From: Paramecium sonneborni
Taxonomy: Eukaryota; Ciliophora; Oligohymenophorea; Peniculida; Parameciidae
DNA: 64,000 nucleotides
Reading direction: 5' to 3'
Assembly (NCBI GenBank): GCA_905182985.1
Contig: CAJJDN010000010.1
Coordinates: forward strand, 608,224-672,223
Shown here: piece by piece, positions 1-11,651 of the stretch
How the letters are laid out: each line of letters starts with the position of its first letter
How positions within the stretch are numbered: the first letter of the stretch is position 1
Made by a program: the position numbers and the translations under genes
Notes under the pieces: model-generated
Told to the model about the DNA's origin: nothing
Databases searched by the model: none
Seen by the model: the letters and a program-made list of their open reading frames with translations, nothing else

Positions 1-1
1 T

Positions 2-301
2 ATTGATTAGGAATTCTTATATCTCACTGATCCTGCTTCAATAAATGCAAATCCCACTTATGTCAAAACGATTATGAACCCTGAAATTAGTACCCAATCA
101 TAATCTATTGTTGATGCTTAAGGAGTTGGAATAACAGCTACAACAGGAGCTTATGCATATTAAAATTATTAATTTTACCAGCACTTCCTTCTTAATGTCT
201 AAATAGATGACCCATATCTTCCGTTATTTAAATTTTTAAAATAAATTTATTTCATAACTAAATAAAAAATTCCATTTATACTATTAATAAAAATGTATTG
301 A
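2..301 (+). CDS. 3' end of an unknown protein (partial)
   Basis: The window opens inside an open frame that runs about 99 codons to a TGA at 299-301 with TAA/TAG read as Gln. The visible part has a polar stretch followed by an aromatic-rich tail (FYQHFLLNVQIDDPYLPLF) and a hydrophobic end. No domain is recognised. The last 30 codons are very A+T rich and the true stop might be reached earlier through an unseen intron. Nothing upstream is available, so function and start cannot be stated. Confidence 0.45.
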
Positions 302-507
302 TCATTTTAATTTCTAAACTTAGTAAATATTCAACTGATTTTACACAAAATTGCTATTTATTATTTATAGATATATTTAATTCTTATTATTTGTTCAATA
401 AATAAAAATAAAGAAAACTAAATTGATAAATTTTATTTATGTTTTAGATAAATTTAATTAGTAACAAATTATAACATATTAATAATGCAACAAATACCAA
501 AAATAAT

Positions 508-515
508 GCGGGAAA
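508..515. promoter_or_regulatory. E2F-like site GCGGGAAA
   Basis: GCGGGAAA is the exact complement of the classical E2F/DP site TTTCCCGC. It lies 214 bases upstream of the CXC gene ATG, in a background where such G/C clusters are rare. Function is inferred from the motif only. Confidence 0.35.
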
Positions 516-619
516 TGATTATGACATTATCTAACAACTAATTTACCTATTCATGATAAAGGTTAATTTAAAAACTTAAATAATTATATTCCAGCTATTT
601 AGATCAAACCTATATTTAA

Positions 620-628
620 TTGGCGGGG
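620..628. promoter_or_regulatory. E2F-like site TTGGCGGGG
   Basis: TTGGCGGG matches the other common E2F core form (TTSGCGSS). It is 101 bases upstream of the CXC gene start. A related GCGGGTAA lies at 656-663. Inference from motif. Confidence 0.35.
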
Positions 629-728
629 CTTTTAATTAGAATCTTTACTCTAAATGCGGGTAATAATTGTTTGGTATTTTATATATAAAAATTTGAATTT
701 AAATTCAGAGGGAAAATTCATATAACAA

Positions 729-1779
729 ATGAGCTCAGAATTAATATAGGATGGAACTCCATTTACAAAATTGTTTTAAAGATTAGAAAAAATTCATAAA
801 TCTCCAGTATTTAATGCCGATTGTGTCCAAAACTAAGATGAAATATATATAAAAGACTAGTCCCCTGAATAAGTATGTAAGAAACTAGAGTTTACACCAT
901 GCTTAAAGTCTCCGAATTAGTATCCAATTTTTCTTAATCAATTCTAGATTCTAACCATATTCTCCATTGAATCATTAAACAACAAAAAAGGCTAATATAT
1001 TTGTAATATCACCAGCAAGATAAATTAATTTTGATCATACAAAGACAGAACAACGACTAGTCAATATTAGTTCACCTCTTAGTTCTCTTAAAGTTCCAGA
1101 TGATCTATTATGTGATGAGGAGGAGATTTTATCTGAAGATTAAGATGTCCATTCATAATTTAGAAGTCCCCCTAAATCCCCTCACAGAAAATTGGAAAGA
1201 GCCACAAAATTGAAATTCATAAATTTTGTTACACTCAAGAAACCTCTTAAATTTACAAGTGACTAAATCTTTAATAGAAAGAGAACAAGCTCTAAAAGAA
1301 GAAAACCTTAAACTGAATAGAAACCTAAAATTATTGTTTGCAATTGTAAAAAATCAAAATGCCTAAAATTATACTGTGATTGCTTTGCTGCTGGAGTTCC
1401 TTGTGGAAAAGATTGTAATTGTGGTTCCTGCCATAATAATGATGACCATAATAAAGAAAGAGAAAATATAATCAAATAGATAATGGAAAGAAATCCATAA
1501 GCATTTCGACCCAAAGTAGAATCTAGAGTATTAATATTTTTTAATTAATAGAGTAATTCCGAAGAGGAAATTGATCATAAACCTAGACATTTTAAAGGAT
1601 GTAATTGTAAAAAGTCTAATTGTTTAAAAAAATATTGTGAATGCTATTAAATGGGAGTAAAATGTTCTGAATTATGTAAATGTGATGATTGTAAAAATTG
1701 TGAAATGCCAGTCAAAAAGGACTCAAGAAAAAGAATTAAACATACACATTCGTGTTTTAAAAATACAGAAATGTATTGA
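729..1779 (+). CDS. CXC/CRC-domain protein (tesmin/TSO1/LIN54 family)
   Basis: About 332 aa from two introns (28 bases near 926-953 and 24 bases near 1528-1551); the exon sum is a multiple of three. Two cysteine-rich CXC repeats are plain: the first at residues ~195-232 (CNCKKSKC, then [10 protein letters not shown] and CNCGSC) and the second at ~274-310 ([26 protein letters not shown]). The linker between them is about 40 aa and contains the RNPQAFRPK motif typical of this family (RNPxAFxPK). CRC proteins bind DNA through the CXC repeats; animal LIN54 is the DNA-binding subunit of the MuvB/DREAM cell-cycle complex. The N-terminal ~190 aa is Ser/Pro rich and unassigned. The ATG chosen is the first in frame after the E2F-like sites. 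Nuclear regulator by family; which cell-cycle or developmental genes it controls is unknown. Confidence 0.9.
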
Positions 1780-1906
1780 TTTAATTGTTTTTATTTTTTT
1801 TTTTATTTACAAATTTCCATCAAAATATTTATGAAAATCTATTAGAATTATTCATTTTATATTAAATTATTAATAGACTAATTATTTTTTATATAGTTTA
1901 TATTTT

Positions 1907-3429
1907 TCAAATATTTCTCCATAAAGTATAGGATGGGTTTGCAAATTGATATGGATTATAATACTAATTTTAAAGTTATTAATTTTGAATTGTCAAATAG
2001 TTTTAATATTATTAGTATAGAGATGATTCTTAATTTAATTAGGGTTAATAAATATTCATATTTGGTACATATTATTAATATCTGATTTATGAGGTTTATT
2101 CCTAAGTTTTTATAACCTCTTCTTTTTTTATTGAATTATTAATTTCACATTGAGGTAAATTAATATTTCTAAATGTTTATGAAGGTTAATTGATTGCATT
2201 AGAATATTATTCGATTTTGACTTTAGGGGCAATGTTATCCTCAATGTAAGAAAAAGATTAAGTTTTTAAAATAGCAAAATGTTTTGTTTTAGAAGTGATT
2301 TTCAAAGTTTGTTTGAAGTATTCTGAATATTACTAAGAGAACTATTTTAGATCCTCTACCTATTTAACATTATCAGGCAAATAACATTATTGTGTATAAA
2401 TTTCATAGCAACTATTTTCTAATTATTAAATTAATTCAATTGACTATAATTATGATGGATTATACCTTTTTTTATTGGATAATATCTTGATTAGGAGGTG
2501 TAATTAATAACTTGATCTTCTTTTGTTTTTCTACTTTATTAATAATATTGTTTAAATGATTTTAAATCTAATTCACAATATTTGTTTATTAATAAAATAA
2601 TTATTAATCAACAAATATTTTAATTAGACTAGAGAATCTTAATGCTAAAAATATAGGATGTTTAATTTTATTTCTGATATTTGAAGCAGTAAAATAATTG
2701 ATAAATCCTGTAATTGAATTATCAATTTTAATCATATTTACAGTCTTATTTTTCGTTTCTCTTTTTGTGATTATAGCATCAAGTAAATCACTTGGGAATA
2801 ATTCTGTAAAAGAATGTGTATGAATTGAGAAATTGTGAAACCGAGCAAATTTTCTTGAATCCACAAAAATTGCTGGAGATATTATTGAGCTAAGAACCAC
2901 ATTTTCTTCATTTACTGAGGAATAAAATAATACAAGTATTAAATGGAATTTTTTATGCTAACGTTACTATTTAAAGTAATACATCATTGTTATAAGATGT
3001 TGTGGTAAATTTAAGGCATCTAAAGTTAGTTTGTTGGCCTATTATTTCTTTTTTTGATTCTCCTTTAATACCTAAATTTTTATATTAATAAGGCATTTCT
3101 AAAGCTTTGACTACAAAAATTTACACAAAAAAAGTTCCTTAAATTGATTAACTCGAGATAGGTAACTTTTAAGTTTTAGAATTTATTATTACCTTTAAAG
3201 TATAATCAATTTCAGGCAAATTCCATGATTTATGCCAACTCCAGCCTGCTTCAGGATCATAATTTAGTTATTTCTTAAATACAACATCAGGAAGGATTTC
3301 CATTTTTATTTCATTAAGAACAGCTTTTTGTTAAGCTTTAAGATCAATCTAAATATTTTCATTCTCTTAATTTATCATAATTCCAGAGACAGGAATCCAA
3401 TTAAATACATTCTGTATGTTACTGTTCAT
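1907..3429 (-). CDS. Unknown Q/N-rich protein with conserved-looking N-terminal domain
   Basis: About 493 aa with two probable introns (19 bases around 2914-2932, possibly 28, and 22 bases around 2445-2466); the exon sum is a multiple of three. The N-terminal 250 aa looks folded, with a WSWHKSWNLPEIDYT segment, a beta-rich stretch FRCLKFTTTSYNN and the run SIISPAIFVDSRKFAR. The last 150 aa is low-complexity, rich in Gln, Asn and Tyr (QQYQNY-type), the composition often seen in ciliate nuclear regulators. A beta-barrel DNA-binding fold is a guess only; I do not recognise the family. It converges on the CXC gene with 127 bases between stops. Confidence 0.7.
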
Positions 3430-3966
3430 GATGCAGGAATGCTTTGTTTTTAAATTTTAAGATTACAATAAATACAAATAAATAAATGGTTAAGTATTTA
3501 GAAATAATGTAAAATGAGATACTTTTTTCAAAGTCTTTAATTTATTTGAATAACAAATTAATAAAGTTTAGTTTATTAATAAATAACAATATTAATTAAG
3601 AAATTATAAATTCCTCTTTCAGCGATTTAAAAACAGTGTTATTATTTATTGAGGATAAAGATTATTTATTTTTACCAATTATTATACGTTCTATATCATG
3701 TATAACCTATTATATTTCTTTATTTTTAAATAATTAATTATTAATTTTATATAATAAATTCATATTTTCGATCACATTTTTCTAAAGTAATAATAAATTA
3801 TTTAAATATATTGATAAAATTGAATTTTATGCATGTTTGATTGGTTGCATTTGATTCTAAACTCTTCAAGAGATAATTTGGATAGAATATTCAAATTAAT
3901 TTATAAAATTATACTACTAAAGGGTAATATTTAATATTTCTTCCCAAAATAAACCCTTTAAATTTA

Positions 3967-4620
3967 ATGTTAGTGGATGTTAATGGAAAAGCGATTTTCA
4001 GATTTTTGGTATGATAGTGTTATTTATTTAGAAATTAGGGCTAAATTGAAGAAAGGTTGAGATTTTGATTAATGACAATATTTAAATGAATTATTAGATT
4101 GAATCAATAGAGCAAAATTAACTATCAGATTAATAGTTGCAATTGATAAAGCAAAAGATATCGATGAAGCACAGAAAACTTATAAATTAGTGATAATAAA
4201 TACAACATTTAATTGGAGTAGTCATTTTTCATAGTTTAAACCTATATTACAAAAATTTAGAGATTTAGGATATAAGATAATCATTTATATTGAAGAACTA
4301 AAGCAATATATTGAAGAAAATAATGATGTCATTGATTAAACATCAACTAAGCAAAAGAATAATTTAATAGGATAAAGAATCTGAATATATCAATAGAAGC
4401 ATTCTTTCATCCAATCTATTTATGTGTAATCAAATTTTGATTCAATTCAAGATTTTAATAAGGAAATTCCTATAGCTATGCATTATGTTTTAATATAACT
4501 CTCACAAAAAAGAAGATATTAATTAAAAAGACATTTTGATATTTAAATGAATTTATTACAGTCATTATCGAGTATGACTTTATGTATGATTATCAAATTT
4601 TTTAATAATAAAGTTAAACT
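3967..4620 (+). pseudogene. Degenerate coding-like locus with in-frame TGAs
   Basis: Between two minus-strand genes there is a plus-strand stretch whose composition is coding-like but which I could not join into one open frame. From 4103 the frame reads ...KTYKLVIINTTFNW... and FKPILQKFRDLGYKIIIYIEE, hits TGA at 4382-4384, and continues in the same frame with HSFIQSIYVQSNFDSIQDF and RRYQLKRHFDIQ up to about 4600. An ATG at 3967 begins MLVDVNGKAIFRF in another frame, possibly followed by a 23-base intron. The DVNG start and the later IIIYIEE strand are loosely like HAD phosphatases, but this is weak. It may be a decayed gene, or a gene with introns I mis-set. Confidence 0.3.
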
Positions 4621-4622
4621 TA

Positions 4623-6774
4623 TCAAAATATTTCGCAATTTTGAGAAACTAAATATAATGAAAAATAAGTACCTATTTAGTATAAATGCAATTTAATTCC
4701 ATCGCTTGCAACAATTACTTTGCCATTCTATATTGTAGTTAATAAATGAGCTGGTTTTGAAGCATTAACAATTAATTCTTTATCCTTTTCATCATTTAAT
4801 TTGCTTAAATCACCATTAACTAATATTGATCCTATAAATTTTTAACTCACCCAAACAAGGTAGTTGTCTGAAATTGATAGAGCTAATGGAATAGTTTTAT
4901 TATGAATTTGATATATTTATATTAAATTTAAAACTCCTAACGTACAAAAAAAGAATTACCATCTTTAATTTAAAATATTGGAATTTCTACAACATCTTTT
5001 CCTATTCCTGTAAAATATTCTGATGAAATTAAGGTTAAATTTGTAAGTTAAGTTTCATAAATATATTTAGCTCTATATATTTTAAGAGAAATAAAATTAC
5101 GATTATTCAGAAGCTAAATATTTACAAAGTATTGCACAGTTTTAATGTGTTGATATAATATTTTTGATTTCATCATCATATATTAAATCTAATACTTATC
5201 TATCAATTTCTTTGTATTTTTTTATTACACCAGGAGGTTAAGTATCAAATGCTAAAATCATAATTTCTCCATATTTAGTTCCGATTATGCAGAGATCTTT
5301 TCTCATAAATTTCATGACCTAAAATCTACGAAAATATAATACAGTTATTGTATCATATTAAAAATGAGTTATTTGTTCGCAGACAGAGGATTTATTTTTT
5401 AAGTTGATTCCTAATATTTCTCCTGACCCTGTTATTCCAACACAAATATTAAGTGAAGGAAGATAGGATAAAAAATTAACATCTATCTTTTTAGTAATAG
5501 AATACGTTGATTAAAAATCCATTCTACTGTGCCATCTATTGAAATAAGTCTAACACCTTCATTTGAATAAGAAAGAATTTGATCACCAGCAGAGAGAATT
5601 CTATTATGATAACTATCATCATTCAATGTTCCTAAAAACTTTAGAGCAGTATTTTCATTAGAATATGTTTAAATAAACTATTGTTTTTTTTATTCATCAA
5701 ATTAAATTTGTTTCTGGATCTGTAGTTTCTCACTAAATTTAATTTTTTAATATACTCATCCTTGAAATCTGGATTTAATGTTGTTAAGGCTTGAAACCAA
5801 CTGAATCTATTCTTTTCACTAAACTCTGTCATTCCATATATACAAGCTTTTATTTAAGGATTTTTTATATTAGTTATGTGATTTTATAATTTTTTCCATC
5901 CTTGACAATCTTTTCTTAATTCAAATTCTTCACTTGTATCAATAGAATCTCCAGTTTTATCATCATAAATAATAGGATCGTTCAATTTTGACAAATCTCC
6001 ATCATTAAGTAATAGGATCATTTGTAAAAAAGTAATACCTAAAGAAAAAATATCGCTCTTTTCTAAATCATGTCTTTTATAAAATATATTATACTTCACT
6101 TTTCCTGTTTGATTCATTGAATATGCAAAATATAACTTAGGAGATAAAAATAAGGGTGTCCCTACTAAAGTATTCAAATTTGCCTATCCATGAAAGTTTT
6201 CTTTACCAGCTCCAAAATCTGCTAATTTAATTGTAAATGGTGATTAATTTGTAACCAATATATTCTCTGGCTTAATATCCCTATGAAATAAATGTTTATT
6301 TTTTGCTAAATAATGAAAAGTTCTTAAACATTGATTCATTATATCTATTATTAATAAATCTATTATTTCATTAGTATATTTAACCTCCATATTCTTTTGA
6401 ATTTTTTCTTCTATCTTCTATGTCTTATCTAAGACTATTTATTGCTAATTCCATTGCAAAAACTAATACAAATTTTCTAAAAGGCATTTCATCCTTCCAA
6501 TAATAAACTTTGTAAACTTTAATAACATTTTGATGATGCATTATTGCTGAATACAATTTTAACTCTTAAATTGCCAACTCAAAAGCCTATTAACTAAACT
6601 ATTAAATTTTTTATACTTTTATGTTTCAATTATTTTCAAAGCATAAAATCCTTGTGGTAAAGACTTTAACGCCTTAGCTTTAAAGACTTTACCAAATGTT
6701 CCTTATCCAAGTAATACAGAATTTTTAAAATCAAAGTCTTCCTAAAATTCAATTTTAGTAGAAAATGATAACAT
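4623..6774 (-). CDS. Protein kinase with C-terminal repeat (beta-propeller-like) domain
   Basis: About 660 aa; seven introns of 23-30 bases give a frame-consistent product. Residues ~20-310 are a protein kinase: glycine loop GQGTFGKVFKA, ATP lysine in YALKII, hinge MELAINSL, catalytic loop HRDIKPEN, metal motif ADFGAGKE, then GTPLFLSP in place of the usual APE, and a subdomain XI region. After a Gln-rich linker (KLQIQKQIQFDEQKKQQF) the C-terminal ~320 aa forms repeated strands such as GTLNDDSYHNRILSAGDQIL, VRLISIDGTVEW, CIIGTKYGEIMIL and VIVASDGIKLHLY, which resemble WD/beta-propeller blades. The apparent frame break near 6380 disappears with a 25-base intron at 6360-6384. Kinase activity is expected; substrate unknown. 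Confidence 0.85.
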
Positions 6775-7034
6775 ATAAATATATATATTTTTTTAGAATA
6801 AAAATGTTTGTCCTACATTTTGTACTATTAATACTTTAATATAAATTTAGTCTAAAGATTTCTTTAATCAATATTCTAATATATGACAATATCAAAATTA
6901 TTTCATTTTAATTACAGAGAAAGAAATTTAAATACATTTTTTGATTAAAATTAAGAAGAGAAAAACAAGCATATTCTTGGGTGCATGATTACTAAAAAAA
7001 AATAGAATATTATATAAAATTTATATTAATATCA

Positions 7035-8529
7035 ATGGATAAATTGATTGGCCATTATAGATTTAATATGAATCATCTTATTGGTAGGGGAGCATATGGT
7101 TCTGTTTTCAAAGGTAAAACATAATCAGGATAACCAGTCGCAGTTAAAATGATAGACAAAAGAATGATTAATAAAGTAATTTCCATAAAATTGATCATTT
7201 TAAGGAGAATGAAAAACATTTAAAAAACGAAGTTGAATCAATGAGGACTTTAAATCATCCTAATATTGTCAAATTTTTAGATTATTATGAAACATAAAAT
7301 AACATATACATTATTTCTGAATTTTGTGATGGTGGAGATTTAAGAGATTTGATAAAAAGAGGTAAATAAGATGAAAAATTAGTAATAAGCATTTTGTAGC
7401 AAATATTAAAAGGGTAAAGTCTAACATTATTGTTAGATATCGAGAGTTGTAAAATAAATCTATAATCCATAGAGATTTAAAACCAGCTAATATTTTAATT
7501 CATTAGAACATTATAAAAATAGCAGATTTTGGGTTTTCTAAACGAATCAATTTTGAAAATGATCTAATGAATAGTGTAGCAGGAACACCTTTATATATGG
7601 CACCTTAAACGGTTTTAAGATAATCTTATTCATCTAAATGTGATATTTGGTCTCTTGGAATGATTCTTTATGAGTTGATTTTTTTAAAGCCTCCTATTAA
7701 AGCACAGAATGTATTAGAATTATAAGAGTAAATCAAAATGGCAATTGTAATACCTAAAATTGATAATTCTCTTTTGTAAGATTTAATACAAAAATGTCTT
7801 TAAGTAAATGAAGATGAACGTATTAGTTGGGACGAAATTTATAATCATGAATTGTTCTGTAAATATGATTATTATATGCAATAAATTTAAAATATTGAAG
7901 AGGAAAAGGGTTAATAATTGAATGAATGTTAAATAACAAATAATCAAATCTTATTAGAATATCAAAGGTTAATGATTAGCAACTATCTTGAAATAGAATT
8001 TGAAAATAACTAAAAATTATATTTAAATATCATAAATACTACAAGAAGCCTGTTTAACTTTAGTATATTTGTTAATGCATAATAAAGATAGTATTAATAT
8101 GCTTAGCAATTAGCTTAATATCTTAAAAATTGTGCATTTGGTCATCTTAAACTTATAGATTAGTGTGTGCTATTTAAGGAATTCGACAAATTTATAATAA
8201 CAGAAAAAGGTTAATATTGTCTTTAGTAGCTATAATTTTTAAAGTAAATGATTTAAGAAAAAAATATATAAGCTATTAACTTTTCTTTTAATTAATTTGA
8301 ATTTAATGAATTACAAAAATTTTTAGAATATGCAATAGTTTAAATAACTACAGAATCAGCCTAAATGAATCACACAAAATTATGTTTTATTCTTATGTCA
8401 AAATTAATAATTGAAATGATAAAGTATGAAAATGAATATCCAAATAAACATTTGTTTTAATTGAGTGATATTGCTTAAATAGACATACTTACAGATTAAG
8501 AATTGGCATATAGAATTAACTGTATTTGA
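7035..8529 (+). CDS. ULK/ATG1-like serine/threonine kinase
   Basis: 480 aa with introns of 29 and 23 bases (about 7173-7201 and 7413-7435), lengths checked. The N-terminal kinase domain is complete: IGRGAYGSVFKG, VAVKMID (ATP lysine), SEFCDGGDLRDLI hinge, IIHRDLKPANIL, KIADFGFSK, and AGTPLYMAPQ, where the usual Glu of APE is Gln. The DFGFSK and GTPLYMAP wording is typical of the ULK/ATG1 branch, which is very expanded in Paramecium. The C-terminal ~220 aa is helical and Gln rich without a recognised domain. It is head-to-head with the kinase/propeller gene across 260 bases, which must hold both promoters. Confidence 0.88.
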
Positions 8530-9041
8530 TAAATTAGATATTAAATAATAAAAATACTAAATATCAAATTAATCTTTATAGAATTATATTAATTTATAAT
8601 TAAATCTGATTTTTATTGTATTTAATAATAAGACGTCGTTACTACTAAAATAATTAAAACACTAGACATAGTTGGTTAATTAAAAGCTTTACAGTTTAAA
8701 ATTATTTTTTTTTGAGTAAATTATAGACAATCATAATTTAATTTAAATATCTTTGATATAATATTTCTAAAAACTTGTATCTATTTTGAATTAATAGAAA
8801 AATAATAAAAAAAACAACAACAAACATGATTATCTTACTATTTTTAGTTTATTATTGTTTCTTTTAAGTCAAGAGTATTAAGTTTTTTGATAAAATTGTA
8901 AAAATTCCAGTTTAAAACAGATTTAGTTTAATTATATTCTAAAATTATCGAAATATCTATATTTATTCCATTTAGATAAATCATAATTCCTTTAATGTTA
9001 AATAATATTGAAACAATAATAATATTTCATCTATATCAAAA
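8530..9041. other. A+T-rich intergenic region
   Basis: 512 bases between two plus-strand genes. I see no convincing coding frame, RNA gene or repeat here, only homopolymer-rich A/T sequence. Confidence 0.5.
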
Positions 9042-9581
9042 ATGGGAGGAATATGTTAGAAGCAAATTAGCATTGAAGAATAGGGAAATAATGAAAAGAA
9101 ACAACATAAATTCTTAATAAAAGGTCCACCTAAAATTCAAAAGCCTATTCCAATAAAAAATTTATAATTTCAAGTTGATGATGTTATAATAGAGAAAGAA
9201 TAATGTATCTCAATACCAAAACTTTTATCTTAAGAAAAGGAATTTAGAATAACTGAATAAGAATTAGCTATAAAGGATGTTAAAATTTCATTAGAAGAAG
9301 AGATTCTCTTTCGTTAAGAAAGTGATTAATTAGAGCAGTAAAACAATTCAAAAGATGAAGGAAATAGTCAGAAAAATTAAGGAAAGGGTTCAAATAATGA
9401 TATTTCTAAACATAAATCGATTCTGAAAAATAAAGTTAACAATGGATCTAACCCTTAAAGTCCTAAGAATCAATTAAAAGATTCTTTAACATCTGGGTCA
9501 TAAAGATCTATAAAAAAAGTAACTTTTGATAAAAAGCAGAAAGTTGCTTATAGTAGTTTTAGAAAGATAAAGCTTGATTGA
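9042..9581 (+). CDS. Putative lipidated PP1-binding regulatory protein
   Basis: Intron-less, 179 aa, highly charged and apparently disordered. The N-terminus MGGIC fits N-myristoylation at Gly2 with palmitoylation at Cys5. Toward the C-terminus are two short motifs known from protein phosphatase 1 partners: SILK at residues 126-129 (in HKSILKN) and an RVxF-type KVTF at 159-162 (in SIKKVTFDKK). The order SILK then RVxF, with about 30 residues between, is that seen in several animal PP1 regulators. No folded domain is present. I infer a membrane-tethered PP1 regulator; the motifs are short, so chance cannot be excluded. The next gene starts 86 bases downstream on the same strand. Confidence 0.7.
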
Positions 9582-9667
9582 TGAACTTAGATTTACAATT
9601 TTGTTTATATTGATTGAAGCAAATTTTATTATAAATAATTTATTTATTTGCTCAAATAAATAGGTAT

Positions 9668-11378
9668 ATGAGTTAAAAAGATGAAACAGAATAAGAAAAA
9701 GAAGATTAATATATAGAGAATGAAAATGAGAATGATGATAAAACAGGAGTTTAATAAAATTAATCTCTTAATGATGGAACAATATAAGATAATTCAAGAA
9801 TAGAACCACCTATTGTTGAATTAAAGAACTAAAATGAAGAAATAAATTAAGAGTAACTCTAAATACCAAAATAAGATTCAAATGTAGCTACACCAACAAG
9901 AACTTCTTAACATGAGGCATCTCCAGTTGTATAAAGAGATTAAATATAATATCAAGAAAAAGATTAGTAATCAATAGATGGTACAGAATTTAAATAAGAA
10001 GAACAATTTGATATACTATAAAATATAGATAATTAATAACAAAATAAGTAAGAAAAAATAAATGAAGAAAATAATCATGAAGAACAAAATGAAAAATCTT
10101 CAGAAAATCATTAAAATGAATAAAGTTTTAAGAAAGAACAAGTTGAATAAGAAGAATTATAAAAATCTTTTCACTCATAATAATATTCTTAAAAATCAAA
10201 TAAATCAACATTATCTGAAAAAATAACTTTCTTATAATCTACTTTATAAATGAAAGATGAATTAATATTAACATTGTAAGATGAAATTGCTGTTTTGAAA
10301 TAATCTTAATTAGATAAATAAGAGCATATAGAAACTATTGAAAAAAAACATGCAGAAAAATTAGAAAAACTTTTTAAAAAAGTAGAAGAATTAGAAAAAC
10401 TTCTAAAAGAAAAAGAAAATGATATAGAATAATATCGTAATGGAAATTAGACTTTACATCTTCAAGATTTATCTGTTATTTCTGTATAAAAAAATGATAA
10501 TATTAAATCAAATGTTAATGATAAAAAAGATGTTACTATTTTTGAAGTTCTTAATGAAAAATAAACAACTGCAGATTTATCAGAACTTGGAAATAATTTT
10601 TGGTTAATATCAGCAGAAAGAAAAATTTAGAAAAATAATCCTTTATATAAAGATTATTTTCCAAAAGATCCAGAACCTGAATAACTTAAAAATAAAATTG
10701 TTATAAATCATCCAACTAAGAAATATGATAAATCATATTGGTACAAATATGTTGAAATAAAAAAACCACCAAGATATAATCATAATATATAATTACCTAA
10801 ATTACCAGAATTAAATCATTAATATTAATAAAATGATCCAAAGTTATTATCTAAATAACTTTAATAAAATTAAGAAATGTAATAATAAATAATTTAGTCA
10901 ATTTAATAATAAACACCTTTTGGTTTTTCTTAAACAGTATAAAATAAGGTAAATCCAATATCATAATCTATTCCTTTTAGCCAAAAATTATTAGCAAATA
11001 ACCAAAGGAGTGGTAGCTAATAATAAAAGTAAATTATTGTTTAAAATTAGTAATAATTTAATTAAAAATAAAATGTATGCATCATAACCTACTATTTTAA
11101 AGGCACAATAAGTATCATTTGATCAAGAAGATTTTTTAGCTGATTAGGAAATTGAATAGATGTTTGCTTAGTAATCTCCTCCAAAAAAATAAAAAATAGA
11201 TTGGGATTAATAACCAAGGAATAATTATATGATTGTTTAACATACTAACTCTTCTTAGGTCATAGAATAAAAAGAAAAGTTTCCCAATTTGTCCTAAAAG
11301 CTCTCATATGTCAATTAATACTCTCATAAAAAAGAAATGTATTAATTATAATATAACAATTAGCTCAAGATTAAATGA
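9668..11378 (+). CDS. Coiled-coil protein with Gln-rich tail
   Basis: 562 aa with one 22-base intron around 11029-11050 (checked). Residues ~1-170 are acidic and Gln/Asn rich; ~180-260 form a heptad coiled coil (SEKITFLQSTLQMKDELI, then EKLEKLFKKVEELEKLLKEK). Further on is FWLISAERKIQKNNPLYKDY and a conserved-looking YWYKYVEIKKPPRYNH segment. The C-terminus has FDQEDFLADQEIEQMF followed by PPKKQKIDWD, which could act as a nuclear localisation signal. No known domain; a cytoskeletal or scaffold role is possible but not shown. Confidence 0.8.
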
Positions 11379-11651
11379 ATCATAAAATTAAAATAGAACT
11401 AAGATATCAAAAAATTATTGATTGAAAAAATCAATTTTATAATTATTATTTTAATTTAAATTGATGAGACAATATATAAATTTAATTAATAGTTGAATAT
11501 AATCTCTATGTTTATTAGTACATGAATGAATAATTTCTTTATGATCAATTAATTGATCATTGAGAAGAGCTTAGAATTTTTAATCTAAAATATTAATGCG
11601 TAAAGTATTATATACAAAAGATATTAATTAAATATTATAATTTTTGTTCTA

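Larger units (their letters stand above)
302..728. other. intergenic region with three G+C-rich motifs
   Basis: This 427-base gap between two plus-strand genes is almost pure A/T except for three short G/C clusters described separately at 508-515, 620-628 and 656-663. No open frame of coding character was seen in it. It should contain the 3' end of the first gene and the promoter of the CXC-domain gene. Confidence 0.5.

Noticed and set aside
6360..6440. Apparent frameshift in the kinase/propeller gene
   Set aside because: A 25-base GTT...TAG intron at 6360-6384 restores the frame and joins hinge to catalytic loop.
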